A DNA stretch of 64,000 nt from Lachnospiraceae bacterium (GTDB lineage: Bacteria; Bacillota; Clostridia; Lachnospirales; Lachnospiraceae): contig JAETQH010000007.1 of the NCBI GenBank assembly GCA_021770785.1, positions 49,355-113,354 of the forward strand. Reading direction: 5' to 3'. A program made the position numbers and the translations under genes. Shown here piece by piece: positions 16,336 to 25,910 of the stretch. The notes under the pieces are model-generated. The model was not told the origin of the DNA, did not search any database, and saw nothing but the letters and a program-made list of their open reading frames with translations. Each line of letters starts with the position of its first letter. The first letter of the stretch is position 1.

Positions 16336-17406
16336 ATGCCAAGTAGAAATCCTACATACCATGAACAGAGGGAAACAAGCTATACTTTGCAGCTTAGACA
16401 GCTCTTAACGGAACTGCCACCATATGCAAGGGATTATTTCCGCGCTGCTGAACAGAAAACCAGTGCGAAAACACGGGTCTCCTATGCTTATGATTTGCTG
16501 GTCTTTTTCCGATTCCTGATTGAGAAGAATCCTGAATTATCCAGTAAGGGTATAAATGGGATAACATTGGGGGACATTGACCTGCTGACAAGCGGCGATA
16601 TTGAGGAATATCAGGAATATTTAAAATATTATGAAGCTGAAAATGGGGAGCAGAAGAATGGGGCGCCCAGTATTGCAAGGAAAATGTCTTCCCTGCGGAG
16701 CTTTTTGGATTATTTCTATAAAAAGGAAATGCTGACAAAGAATGTTGCCATGCAGGTTGATATGCCGAAACTGCATGAAAAAGCAATCATCCGCCTTGAA
16801 CCGGATGAAGTTGCCATTATGCTTGATAATATAGAAAACTATGAAAATCGGCTTACCGGAAAGAAGAAAGATTTTTTCATGAAGACAAAAATCAGGGACA
16901 TCGCAATTATTACATTGTTCCTCGGTACCGGGATCCGGGTGTCGGAATGTGTAGGTCTTGATATTACCGACATTAATTTCCGCGAAAATAGTATTCGCAT
17001 CGTCCGTAAGGGCGGAAATGAGTCCATATTGTATTTTGGAGATGAGGTAGAAAAAGCCCTTTTGGATTATATTGAAGGTCCACGAGCTATGATGGCTATG
17101 AAAGCTGTTCCTGGAGAAGAAAATACTTTATTTTTCTCTTTGCAAAAGAAACGGATCAGTGTTCATGCGGTAGAAAATCTTGTTGAAAAGTATGCGAAAG
17201 AATTTGTACCGCATAAGAAGATTACTCCTCACAAGCTCCGTTCTACTTTTGGTACAAACTTGTATCAGGAAACAGGGGACATTTATTTGGTGGCGGATGT
17301 TTTGGGTCATTCTGATGTCGGAACAACGAAGAAGCACTATGCAGCGATTAAAGACCAGAACCGGAGGAAGGCGGCTTTGGCTATTAGGTTGCGGGAAGAT
17401 AAATAG
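16336..17406 (+). CDS. Tyrosine recombinase, XerS-like
   Basis: 356 residues, the length of streptococcal XerS. An N-terminal SAM-like DNA-binding domain precedes a catalytic domain with all key residues: Arg in GTGIRVSE, Lys in RKGGNE, HKLRSTFG (His and Arg), GHSDVGTTKKHY (His and Tyr nucleophile). ATG with Shine-Dalgarno ggagggg. It may resolve chromosome dimers or integrate the element. I did not find a convincing dif-like site close by. It precedes the metallopeptidase genes on the same strand with a 25-nt gap, so it may be part of their mobile unit. Confidence 0.88.
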   Translation: MPSRNPTYHEQRETSYTLQLRQLLTELPPYARDYFRAAEQKTSAKTRVSYAYDLLVFFRFLIEKNPELSSKGINGITLGDIDLLTSGDIEEYQEYLKYYEAENGEQKNGAPSIARKMSSLRSFLDYFYKKEMLTKNVAMQVDMPKLHEKAIIRLEPDEVAIMLDNIENYENRLTGKKKDFFMKTKIRDIAIITLFLGTGIRVSECVGLDITDINFRENSIRIVRKGGNESILYFGDEVEKALLDYIEGPRAMMAMKAVPGEENTLFFSLQKKRISVHAVENLVEKYAKEFVPHKKITPHKLRSTFGTNLYQETGDIYLVADVLGHSDVGTTKKHYAAIKDQNRRKAALAIRLREDK

Positions 17407-17431
17407 GCGCTTCTATTGATGGGGTGATAGT

Positions 17432-18496
17432 ATGCAGGATAAAGAAAATATTGAACCATGTGAAATTAAATATGCAGTCCCTTCGTATTATGACATATAT
17501 AAGTCCGGTGGAAGCACTTTAAAGGATGATCAACGTGGCATGCGGTTAATGTTGGATTATTTTTCAGAGTATTTTACTGAGGAGCAGCTTCAAGCCAATA
17601 TGCAAAGGTATAATCTTGAAAACATGCTTGCTATAGTAAAGGACTATTTTCTAAAGGAATATGGCTATGTAGCAACTAATATAGAGCTGAACAACCGATA
17701 TCAAAGGACGATAAACAGCTATATTTACAATGATGAGAAAAATCCGGCAGTAGTACATATAGACGAGTTGCTTGAATCTACCATGATGGCATTTCTTCTC
17801 GCTATGTTCAAATGGTCGAAGGACTTTGACAATTTGGAAGTGTATGGAAATTGCTATCTGTATGTGCTGTTTTTGATGAATGACGTAAGCATTCTGGGGG
17901 AAATGCAGGGAGAAGATGCTAACAGAGAATTACTGGAAATGGTTGCAGATGATTTGCAGATCTTGCAGCTTGCCGAGGACTGTTATTGGACTGTTCTGGC
18001 ATTCAGTCTGGCCCATGAGGTTGCACATGCTTACTTAGCCAATATTGGAAAAAAATATACCAGAGAACACCCTGAAAAGGAAGAATTTGATGCAGATGAG
18101 ATTGCATACCATATTGTCTTGAAAATTATCATGGACAAAGAGGCGAGGGGTATTGTTTTAGAGCCTTATACCTACCTTGCGCCGATGATGTATATGGATT
18201 TTTTTGACATGGTTTATTATACGGACCGGATACTATATAAAACATTTTTCTATAATGACACACATCCGGCATTGAAAAAGAGGAAAAGTCGGCTGTTTGC
18301 CATTGTAGACAGGGACGAATACATTTTGGATACAAGGGAAGGCAATTATTTATATCGGGGATTCAATGAGGTATATAAAGAATATAAAATTCAGACTGTT
18401 TTGAAGATGGAGAAAGGTAAGCTGACAAAAATTCTCCGTACCAAGCAAAGGGAAGAACTGAAAGAAATGATGAAAGGGGAAGAATACAATGACTAG
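17432..18496 (+). CDS. HExxH metallopeptidase-like protein A
   Basis: 354 residues, no signal peptide or membrane helix. Zinc motif HEVAHAYL near residue 196 is followed about 20 residues later by EEFDADEIAYHIV, which supplies the third ligand of gluzincins, and then by THPALKKRKSRL. The same three elements in the same order occur in the protein at 19075-20247. The arrangement resembles M48/M78-type intracellular peptidases. It overlaps the next gene by 8 nt. The substrate is unknown; some such proteases act in phage defence. Confidence 0.7.
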   Translation: MQDKENIEPCEIKYAVPSYYDIYKSGGSTLKDDQRGMRLMLDYFSEYFTEEQLQANMQRYNLENMLAIVKDYFLKEYGYVATNIELNNRYQRTINSYIYNDEKNPAVVHIDELLESTMMAFLLAMFKWSKDFDNLEVYGNCYLYVLFLMNDVSILGEMQGEDANRELLEMVADDLQILQLAEDCYWTVLAFSLAHEVAHAYLANIGKKYTREHPEKEEFDADEIAYHIVLKIIMDKEARGIVLEPYTYLAPMMYMDFFDMVYYTDRILYKTFFYNDTHPALKKRKSRLFAIVDRDEYILDTREGNYLYRGFNEVYKEYKIQTVLKMEKGKLTKILRTKQREELKEMMKGEEYND

Positions 18497-19058
18497 GCAA
18501 CAGGCGGTGGAATATGATAATAAACTGAGTAAAGAGTTGCAAGACTATGCCAGTGATTGCGGAGAAGATAAGATAGTTGCTATGAACATAGTAGAAAATT
18601 TTATAGAGTTTTTGCCGGAAGACGATATGAAAGGTATGATTTTCCTTCGCAATGATCCGGTTTCCTACAAACTTGGCAATGCCCGACTTGACCTGAAGAA
18701 AGCGCTTCTGGCAGGACTGGAATTAACCGCTGCCGTCAGCAGACCGGAGAGCATTTTTAATTATATCCAAATGTTGATAGTGTCAGTATTGTTTATCAGG
18801 AGTATCACAAGGCAGGAATTGGAGGGGATAGAAGCGCACATAGTCTACATGCTTCATATAAAAGGGGCTTACCAGTCTGACATTGAAGAGGAGCGGTTTA
18901 TTCATGATCTGCAGGAGTGGTATACGCAACGCGAAAATACTATGTTGGAAAGAGAAAAGATAGTGGGCGCTATCAACCATTTGTATGAAATGAAAGTGGC
19001 AGATTTTAAGAATGGGAAAATCTGTTTGAAAGAGAAGGTCTGGGGAAAGCTGGAATAA
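18489..19058 (+). CDS. Unknown small protein between the two metallopeptidases
   Basis: 189 residues, mostly helical and acidic, without catalytic motif, signal or membrane helix. It starts inside the end of metallopeptidase A and ends 16 nt before metallopeptidase B, so the three are co-translated. It could be an adaptor, inhibitor or immunity factor for the peptidases; that is inference from position only. Confidence 0.6.
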   Translation: MTRQQAVEYDNKLSKELQDYASDCGEDKIVAMNIVENFIEFLPEDDMKGMIFLRNDPVSYKLGNARLDLKKALLAGLELTAAVSRPESIFNYIQMLIVSVLFIRSITRQELEGIEAHIVYMLHIKGAYQSDIEEERFIHDLQEWYTQRENTMLEREKIVGAINHLYEMKVADFKNGKICLKEKVWGKLE

Positions 19059-19074
19059 AGTAGGAGGAACTGTA

Positions 19075-20247
19075 ATGGTAGGGATGAATCCGTTGGAATT
19101 TCTGGAAGAAGTGCAACGTGAATATATGGTTAGTACGTTCGGAGAAGTTATAAATTATGATGAAATGTATTTTGACGGAAGACTTTTTGATTTTTTACAG
19201 CAGGAATACAATTTTAAGTATGAGGACAGAGATGAACTGATAAAATCACTGCGCGAAATGAGAAGCGAACATGTTATTTCGCGGTATGAAAATCCATACT
19301 ATTATAAATTTTTTAGGGATATTATCAGTAATATTCATAGGATAAAGGATACATTTATAGATTGTCATGGGCTGAATATGCCGTTGTTTGGGACTGTAGA
19401 GTTTGATATGTTTTATGCTCAGATTAGGTGTCCGAACAGTGATATGCCGCCAATTATTCTGTTTTACAGCGGAATTATACAATTTGCCCATAACATTACA
19501 AATGTGCTGACAAAGGCATTCCCTATACAGGTATTAGATGAAGAAAAAATTACCTTCGGCATGGAACCTGAAAAAATCAAAGAATGTATCAATAATAACA
19601 AATGGATTGAAAAACGGTTCACAGATATAGTCTTAAGCATATTTTTTTATGGGAATGTTGATATGTGTGATGTTTCTCAGCCAGTAAATGATTATCTTTA
19701 TCGGCAATTCAGTAATGCGTTGGCAGATTCTTTTCTGACTTTTATTGTTGCCCATGAGTGCGCACACTATTATCTGGGACATTTGGGAAAAGATGCAATT
19801 AAAGGGATAGTGACTGTTGGAAAAGTACAGTATGAGAATTTAGTCCCTGATTGGGAGCAGGAATTTGATGCTGATTATATAGGAGCGTTGCTGACAATTC
19901 CGATACTTATTGAAAGAAAAATTGATATTCAGGTCATTTTGGGCGGGATATACGTTGCCATGTGGATGTTAAGTATTATTGAGAGTTTACGGATTGAGGG
20001 TGAATCAGGCAAAGCGACTCATCCACCGGCAAAGGACAGACTTTTGCAGATAAAGAGAAAGTTGCAGAAAACCATGCAGAATGAACTACATGTGTTAGAG
20101 GGTTATGATATTCTATTTTCTGATTTATGGGAACGATTTTCCATAATTGCAAAGGATGTCGAAGGCAGAGTTTTAGCTGGACGGCCAGCCGCAGAGGTTA
20201 CATATGAACAAATAAAAAAGGTTATTTATGACGAAGCAGAAATTTAA
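19075..20247 (+). CDS. HExxH metallopeptidase-like protein B
   Basis: 390 residues. Zinc motif VAHECAHYYLGHLGK near residue 230, then EQEFDADYIGAL about 40 residues later, then THPPAKDRLLQIKRKL, which resembles the conserved HPP element of M48 peptidases. It shares this layout with protein A and is therefore a paralogue despite little other similarity. HEcAHyyLgH is also reminiscent of Lit/U49-type phage-exclusion peptidases, from memory. Shine-Dalgarno taggagg. No export signal. Confidence 0.7.
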   Translation: MVGMNPLEFLEEVQREYMVSTFGEVINYDEMYFDGRLFDFLQQEYNFKYEDRDELIKSLREMRSEHVISRYENPYYYKFFRDIISNIHRIKDTFIDCHGLNMPLFGTVEFDMFYAQIRCPNSDMPPIILFYSGIIQFAHNITNVLTKAFPIQVLDEEKITFGMEPEKIKECINNNKWIEKRFTDIVLSIFFYGNVDMCDVSQPVNDYLYRQFSNALADSFLTFIVAHECAHYYLGHLGKDAIKGIVTVGKVQYENLVPDWEQEFDADYIGALLTIPILIERKIDIQVILGGIYVAMWMLSIIESLRIEGESGKATHPPAKDRLLQIKRKLQKTMQNELHVLEGYDILFSDLWERFSIIAKDVEGRVLAGRPAAEVTYEQIKKVIYDEAEI

Positions 20248-20540
20248 GAATTTTTATCTGCTCACATTTTTGTGCGAGCTGCTCCCCAGATGTCGTGGGA
20301 ACGAGTCCTTTTGACTAAAGCTGCGAAGGATTGTATGAGGGAATACAATAAATTGAGTATCGCAATTCGATTACCAAAAGTATCTGTAACGGTGGGTAAC
20401 AAGGATTATCCGTAGATATTAGATGAATTGACATGGTGATGAAGTCATTGGTTGTTGACAATCATCCGTATTAATTATTGCGGGTCACATCTAAAAGAAA
20501 AGTGTTATATAAGATTACAGAGGGAGAAACAAAAAATAAT

Positions 20541-22637
20541 ATGAATGAAGATAATAGAATTTTGTATGATATTGGTAACTATAAATATACAGTTTCTGAT
20601 GTGAGTAAAATTTATCAAGATTGTAAAGCAGATATCGACAACTGCGATACGAATAACCTTCAATTTTTGTATGATTCTTTTCACGTCAAGCAAAATAATA
20701 AGTTTGTGTGGTCCTTAAGCGATATAATTATGAATTTTTCTGAAACTATTGCAGTAATTGCCAAATCCGGAGATATAGAAAATATAAAAAAAGAAGTTAG
20801 AAAATGCAGAAGGAAATTCTATTATTGGGGTGATTTACCAAAATATATTTATTTTATTAATGAGAACCTTGATTACTATAACACTAACAGAAAAATAAAG
20901 GGAGATATTGAAATTAATAGAGAATATTATGACTGCTGGATAGCATATGCATGCTATAAATTTCTTTTAGATAAAGGAAACCTTGCAGATGATCAGATTG
21001 AGGACGATAAATTATATCGCCACAAATTAGATTTGGAATATACCGAGGCATTAAAACATTTTTCTTGCAATTATAAAATCGACTGCAATCTCAGGATAAG
21101 TATAGATGACATATTTCAGAATATCTACAGCAGGATATTAAAATATGGACCATTATCTTTTTATAAAAAAATATATAAAGAATTATACAAGGCGTTCGAT
21201 AAAGAAGAACGGCGGATTCGAATAAATAATGGAGTAAATACAGAACTTCCAACACTTCTGATATATTCTATTAGGGCATTGTCGGATAATAATGCGGAAG
21301 CAGAAACAGATGTATATGATGAAGCATATATGCCTAATGAAAATGATTTTCTGCAATTATTGATAGATACAAAATACGCTATCAGGCTGTTAGATGTTGA
21401 CAATGAGTATGATTTGGGATTTTTGCTTCCGAGTGATGAGAGCGATTATTTAGAACGTATTATGAATTATTCCTCCGTGTATGATATACATCAGTATGTT
21501 CCGGAGGGGATGCTATTCCTAATTCAGAGAATCATAGATGCATACAGTGAGCGGCTTGAAGAGTACTATAGCTGTAATAGTAAAAATCTGCGCAATATAA
21601 TTAGCCGGATTGTAAAAAATGCGCAATGTGATTTTGAGACTGGTATAATTTCTAAAATACCATTTAAGTCTGTAAGTAATGATGAACGCAATATTCTTGA
21701 TTTGATGACTGCCAATCATTCCCTCAATGGGGAGTACTACATTCCAACTCAGTGGGATAAAGTTTATAGTGATTCTGAGTGGATTATTAAGGAGCAAGAT
21801 GCATATTATGTTATTCCTCCAATCATATCTATGTTTGGCGTATATGATAAGATTGGCAAGGCGTTAGATTGGATTGATTTTGGACCTCAGATTGAGACCG
21901 CAGTGCTTGATTTATTTAAGAATATTAATGGGTTGAGAGAATATAGTGGAAAATATTTATTTGAGAAGCAAGTATATGAGTGCGATGCTATCATAATGGG
22001 TACAGAATATGCACTTATTATTGAGTGTAAGAGAAAAGGCATATCTCGAGTCGCACGTGGAGGATCTGATGCAAACATTGTTCAAGATATCGCCGAGACA
22101 TATTTTTCAAGCCAGGCGCAGGCGTATCGGATGCAACGAGCCATAGAGTCGCTTGGAAAACAGGTGGATTTTTATCCGTCGGAATGTGATATTAGCACAA
22201 AAGAATCTCAAAATGCCAAGTATTGCGAATATAAACAAACGGCACTCTTTACGAATGTAAAGCATTTTATCAGAATAAGCTGCACAGGTGGCAGTTTTTG
22301 GATTGCCAGTGACGGGGGTATTGCAGATCACATTGAGAGACATATTATGGAATATAATGTTAAAAGAAAGAAAAGTAAAGTATATATAGATGAGTTCTTG
22401 TCGGAGCAAGCTGAGTTGTTGAAATTGCAATGCTATGAACACAAAGAAAAATGTATCAGATTAAATAGACTATTCCTGTCGTTTGACAAGTTATATGACA
22501 TAGTGATGACATTATTGAAATTTAATAAAGATGGAGATGCGCTACTTGATAGCATTTGGAAACTGACAAGAATTAATAGCAAGAAAGGCGATTCTACTAA
22601 TCATTTGAGGATGTTTTTTAATTTGGACAAGCATTAA
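20541..22637 (+). CDS. Large protein with PD-(D/E)XK nuclease core
   Basis: About 699 residues from the ATG at 20541; a TTG at 20478 would add 21. The N-terminal 450 residues are not recognisable. Residues around 475-495 read FEKQVYECDAIIMG then YALIIECKRKG, the Asp and Glu-x-Lys active site of PD-(D/E)XK nucleases, and SSQAQAYRMQ follows, similar to the downstream Q motif of many family members. It probably cleaves nucleic acid. It follows the metallopeptidase trio on the same strand after a 293-nt gap, so it may belong to the same defence-like unit. Confidence 0.7.
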   Translation: MNEDNRILYDIGNYKYTVSDVSKIYQDCKADIDNCDTNNLQFLYDSFHVKQNNKFVWSLSDIIMNFSETIAVIAKSGDIENIKKEVRKCRRKFYYWGDLPKYIYFINENLDYYNTNRKIKGDIEINREYYDCWIAYACYKFLLDKGNLADDQIEDDKLYRHKLDLEYTEALKHFSCNYKIDCNLRISIDDIFQNIYSRILKYGPLSFYKKIYKELYKAFDKEERRIRINNGVNTELPTLLIYSIRALSDNNAEAETDVYDEAYMPNENDFLQLLIDTKYAIRLLDVDNEYDLGFLLPSDESDYLERIMNYSSVYDIHQYVPEGMLFLIQRIIDAYSERLEEYYSCNSKNLRNIISRIVKNAQCDFETGIISKIPFKSVSNDERNILDLMTANHSLNGEYYIPTQWDKVYSDSEWIIKEQDAYYVIPPIISMFGVYDKIGKALDWIDFGPQIETAVLDLFKNINGLREYSGKYLFEKQVYECDAIIMGTEYALIIECKRKGISRVARGGSDANIVQDIAETYFSSQAQAYRMQRAIESLGKQVDFYPSECDISTKESQNAKYCEYKQTALFTNVKHFIRISCTGGSFWIASDGGIADHIERHIMEYNVKRKKSKVYIDEFLSEQAELLKLQCYEHKEKCIRLNRLFLSFDKLYDIVMTLLKFNKDGDALLDSIWKLTRINSKKGDSTNHLRMFFNLDKH

Positions 22638-22868
22638 GGAGTGTGTAAATTTTTAACTTTACCCCAACTATGGAATAAATGTGTATTTGTTTCATAGTTG
22701 ATACTCTTATCTTCTCTTTTTATGTATTGGTTTATTGTTTTTTAGAGGGCTGGAAATAGAATATGTTCCGGTCCTCTAAAAATAGGTAATCAGCCCGCAT
22801 TTCATCAATAGTGCCTTTCAAAAGATTCAAATATTATAAATCATAGATATTTGCAAATGCAAAAATAT
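22638..22868. other. Intergenic region with degenerate repeat copy 1
   Basis: A stem TAGAGGGCTGG/CCGGTCCTCTA near 22742-22777 is followed by TAGGTAATCAGC and a tttcat-aa-agtg pattern at about 22783-22813. The same order (hairpin, TAGGTAATCAGC, tttcattaacagtgg) recurs at about 27893-27968. The two copies flank the ABC/DUF2712 operon. Confidence 0.5.
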
Positions 22869-23507
22869 TTATATTTTAGTTAGAAGTCCTCCGTCCATTT
22901 CATGAACTGTATCACAAAGCATATGAATATCTTCTGAATTATGGGACACAATTAGAATTGTTTTTCCTTCATCCTTTAGCTGTAATAACAGTTTCCTAAT
23001 TTCAGCTACGCCATTTTTATCCAATGCATTCATAGGTTCATCTAAAATCAATATATCTGGATTTTCCATAATTGCTTGTGCTATACCTAAGCGTTGTTTC
23101 ATTCCCAATGAATACTTCCCTACGTGTTTTTTATCATTAGGATCAAGTCCTACTGTGGATATGGCACTATAAATTTCATTTTTACCAATCGTACCCTTTA
23201 GCGATGCTAAGTAATCAAGATTTTTATAGGCGTTTAAAGAAGGGAGAAATCCAGGTGCCTCTATGATAACTCCAATGCTTTCCGGAAAGTCTACATCTTT
23301 TCCAATTTCTTTACCGTTTACCCACACATGTCCTGCATCTGGTTGTATTAATCCGCATATTATTTTGATAAGAACTGTTTTGCCTGATCCATTCCTGCCA
23401 ATAATGCCATGAATTTTTCCCTTTTCAAAAGAAATGTTGATTTGTTTTAATACACTGATCCCTTTAAAAGATTTTGAGATGTCCTTTACAATAATCGCAT
23501 TTTCCAT
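22869..23507 (-). CDS. ABC transporter ATP-binding protein
   Basis: 212 residues, a bare ATPase core without a C-terminal extension. Walker A GRNGSGKTVLIK, Q-loop region with IIEAPGF, signature YSLGMKQRLGIAQ, Walker B ILILDEPMNALD, H-loop VSHNS. It is the last gene of a minus-strand operon and should energise the three permeases encoded just upstream. The class is that of bacteriocin and lantibiotic immunity transporters. Confidence 0.9.
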   Translation of the reverse strand: MENAIIVKDISKSFKGISVLKQINISFEKGKIHGIIGRNGSGKTVLIKIICGLIQPDAGHVWVNGKEIGKDVDFPESIGVIIEAPGFLPSLNAYKNLDYLASLKGTIGKNEIYSAISTVGLDPNDKKHVGKYSLGMKQRLGIAQAIMENPDILILDEPMNALDKNGVAEIRKLLLQLKDEGKTILIVSHNSEDIHMLCDTVHEMDGGLLTKI

Positions 23508-23552
23508 ATTTTCCTCTTTTCTGCCGTATATACTGACACGACTATTTTTGTA

Positions 23553-24251
23553 TTATGCTCGAAGGTTTTTTATAATAAATATAAAAGAACTCATAATTAT
23601 TACTACTGAAATACCTATAATGAGAAACAAGTACGATATATTTCCGAAAGATGAATTTTCAACTTGCCGTATCATTCCCCAATAGGGTGGCAGGTAAGCA
23701 GCTATTTTTGGAAGAAATTCTCCGATGACTACCATAATTCCCTCTACTATTAAATAAAAAACTATTGTTGTATGAATGTTTTTACTTTGAACGCATAATG
23801 CCATGGAAACTAGAGATACAAGTAAGGTATGCAAAAAAAACAGAGTTAAAAAAAGTAAAAATCCATTTTTTTTATAATCTCCGGGTGCTGCACATATTTC
23901 TGTTACTATTACAAACAGAAACAGATAAAAAAGGTTGGCAATAACAACACCTATAAATCGCTGCATAAACCATTTCATTATATTTTTGGATCTGATCATA
24001 GTATAAATTTGTAATACCCTTATTTCTATATCCATGAAAAGAATGCTTGTTGCAACTGGTGGTAAAACACACAAGTTCCATCGTATAATTCCTATAATAT
24101 CCAATCCTCTACTCTCTTGTGGGGAAAAACCGGAAAGAATATTCATGGCACCCTTGTGGTCAGGGGTAACAGCAAACAGTAGTGTTATGACAGCAATGTA
24201 CATAGCAATTATTCGTCTATTCAATATCATGTTGATAATTTTTATGTTCAT
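23553..24251 (-). CDS. ABC permease subunit (DUF2705-like)
   Basis: 232 residues with six predicted membrane helices and short loops, no enzymatic motif. It overlaps the next upstream permease by ATGA. The set of several unlike permeases with one short ATPase and a small secreted protein resembles DUF2705/DUF2712 loci of Firmicutes, from memory. Substrate unknown. Confidence 0.7.
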   Translation of the reverse strand: MNIKIINMILNRRIIAMYIAVITLLFAVTPDHKGAMNILSGFSPQESRGLDIIGIIRWNLCVLPPVATSILFMDIEIRVLQIYTMIRSKNIMKWFMQRFIGVVIANLFYLFLFVIVTEICAAPGDYKKNGFLLFLTLFFLHTLLVSLVSMALCVQSKNIHTTIVFYLIVEGIMVVIGEFLPKIAAYLPPYWGMIRQVENSSFGNISYLFLIIGISVVIIMSSFIFIIKNLRA

Positions 24252-25096
24252 TGCTTGGCTCCCACTGTTATTCTAAAATCATATCTTTGAATTTCCTTAA
24301 AGATTAATATCATCAGAGTAATTATCGCAATTCCAAATACCAAGAATGACTGGACAAACGATGGCAGTAATTCTCTGTATTCTCCATGCACATTGTGGTA
24401 CATGAGCAAACTGTTTCCAAGCAGGGAATATCTTGCATAATAGCTGGATTGAAAAACACTCAGTATCATATAAAAAACTGCATGAAGTAATGTAGTAACA
24501 GCATATCCTAGCGTTTTTGGAAGCTTTAGGTTGCAAAAAAAGAGAAAAAGGCTCATGGTAAAGCCATACGCTATATTCAGAGCAATACCAATAAGAACAG
24601 CTTGTAAAGGTCTTAACAGCAAAATATGGGAATAAGGGAAATAAGCGCTGTATTCTCCAATATCCATACCCTGGGCCAAGTAATAAAAGGGTTCGCTCCA
24701 AAAATTGCCTACATAGGCATTGCCTGACAGGAAAATTATTCCCGTCAACAATATTACTAAATAATAAAGAATGCAAGCGATAAGTAGATATAGGATTTTA
24801 CCAATTAGCCATTTTCTGCGGGAAACACGCAAAAGTGTATAAGTTTCATTTTCAGAAGAAAAAGGGATGTCTGAAACCAGGAAAACAATATTTAAAAAAA
24901 CCGCAGATATAGTGTATCTTTCACAGCTAAAATAAACAAATCCTTCTAGTATAGAAAGAGGTTTGCCAATCCCTTGAGAATACTCAAATAGGGGCATAAT
25001 GCCAACAATCTGTATAGCACATCCCATAAAAAGCGAAATATAAAAACGCGGGGAGGCTAATGCCATCCGCAATTGATGTCTGAATATTTTAAACAT
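24248..25096 (-). CDS. ABC permease subunit
   Basis: 282 residues, about six membrane helices; the N-terminus (FKIFRHQLRMALASPRFYIS) begins with the basic amphipathic segment common in ABC-2 permeases. It overlaps both neighbours by a few nucleotides, indicating tight translational coupling and probable assembly of a hetero-oligomeric channel. Confidence 0.7.
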   Translation of the reverse strand: MFKIFRHQLRMALASPRFYISLFMGCAIQIVGIMPLFEYSQGIGKPLSILEGFVYFSCERYTISAVFLNIVFLVSDIPFSSENETYTLLRVSRRKWLIGKILYLLIACILYYLVILLTGIIFLSGNAYVGNFWSEPFYYLAQGMDIGEYSAYFPYSHILLLRPLQAVLIGIALNIAYGFTMSLFLFFCNLKLPKTLGYAVTTLLHAVFYMILSVFQSSYYARYSLLGNSLLMYHNVHGEYRELLPSFVQSFLVFGIAIITLMILIFKEIQRYDFRITVGAKQ

Positions 25097-25910
25097 CCCA
25101 TAGCCTCCTTTTGATTAGTACGCTAAATAAAATGCAGATGATACCTAACAATATTATTTCATAAAGTAATGGATATAGTGTAAATGGTATGAAAGAAGTA
25201 TTTGGCATCAGCATATTAACTGGACTAAAAACCAGTAAAGTTCCCAGTCGGTAAAAAATGAGATGTACGGAAAAATAAAGGGCAAATGGTGCTGCCAGTG
25301 CCAAATATTTATTTGGAAAAATAATGGATACCAGCAGGCCTACATTAGACCAAATAGCACCAAATAAAAAAGCAAGCACCATTAGTATAAGGGCAAGGAG
25401 TAGCCCTCCCCACGTATATTGCATTTGTGCGTAAACTGTTTCGTCAAATGATGTGGAGATTCCCCATTGACTCATATTTTCTAAAGTGTTCAGTTTCCCA
25501 TTTGCAAGATAAAACAATCCTGATATAAAGCACGGAAGGAAAATTGCTAAACCTCCCGCTATGGAAGAGCATAAAATGGTTTCTCTGATATACCGGCGTT
25601 TTTCTGTACGGCTCAATATAGATTTTATATATCCGCTATTATAATCTTCGCAAAACAGTGTTGCTGCAGGCAGAACTGCCAAAATTGGTGCAAACAGGTC
25701 GTAACCACTTAAAGAATGCGAAATTGCAATATCATTTAAAAAAATGTCGCCTATGTCCCGAAAAGTGAGCGAAGTACCGTATGTCGAATTATAGCTGATT
25801 AAGTTTGCAACTCTGCTCCATGTAAGGAACCAGATACCAATAAAAACACTTACTATCATAGCTGGTGAAAGAATGCTCGTCTTTAGTCGTTTGATTAATG
25901 ATTTGCTCAC
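25089..25910 (-). CDS. ABC permease subunit
   Basis: 273 residues, six membrane helices, with a polar outside loop after the first helix (SRVANLISYNST). The layout resembles the permease at 24248-25096: basic N-terminus, first helix, loop, five helices. It overlaps the lipoprotein gene upstream by ATGA-type coupling. Confidence 0.7.
   Translation of the reverse strand: MSKSLIKRLKTSILSPAMIVSVFIGIWFLTWSRVANLISYNSTYGTSLTFRDIGDIFLNDIAISHSLSGYDLFAPILAVLPAATLFCEDYNSGYIKSILSRTEKRRYIRETILCSSIAGGLAIFLPCFISGLFYLANGKLNTLENMSQWGISTSFDETVYAQMQYTWGGLLLALILMVLAFLFGAIWSNVGLLVSIIFPNKYLALAAPFALYFSVHLIFYRLGTLLVFSPVNMLMPNTSFIPFTLYPLLYEIILLGIICILFSVLIKRRLWDV

Noticed and set aside
22742..22777. Bidirectional terminator
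   Set aside because: The T-stretch precedes and the A-stretch follows the stem on both strands, the reverse of an intrinsic terminator.
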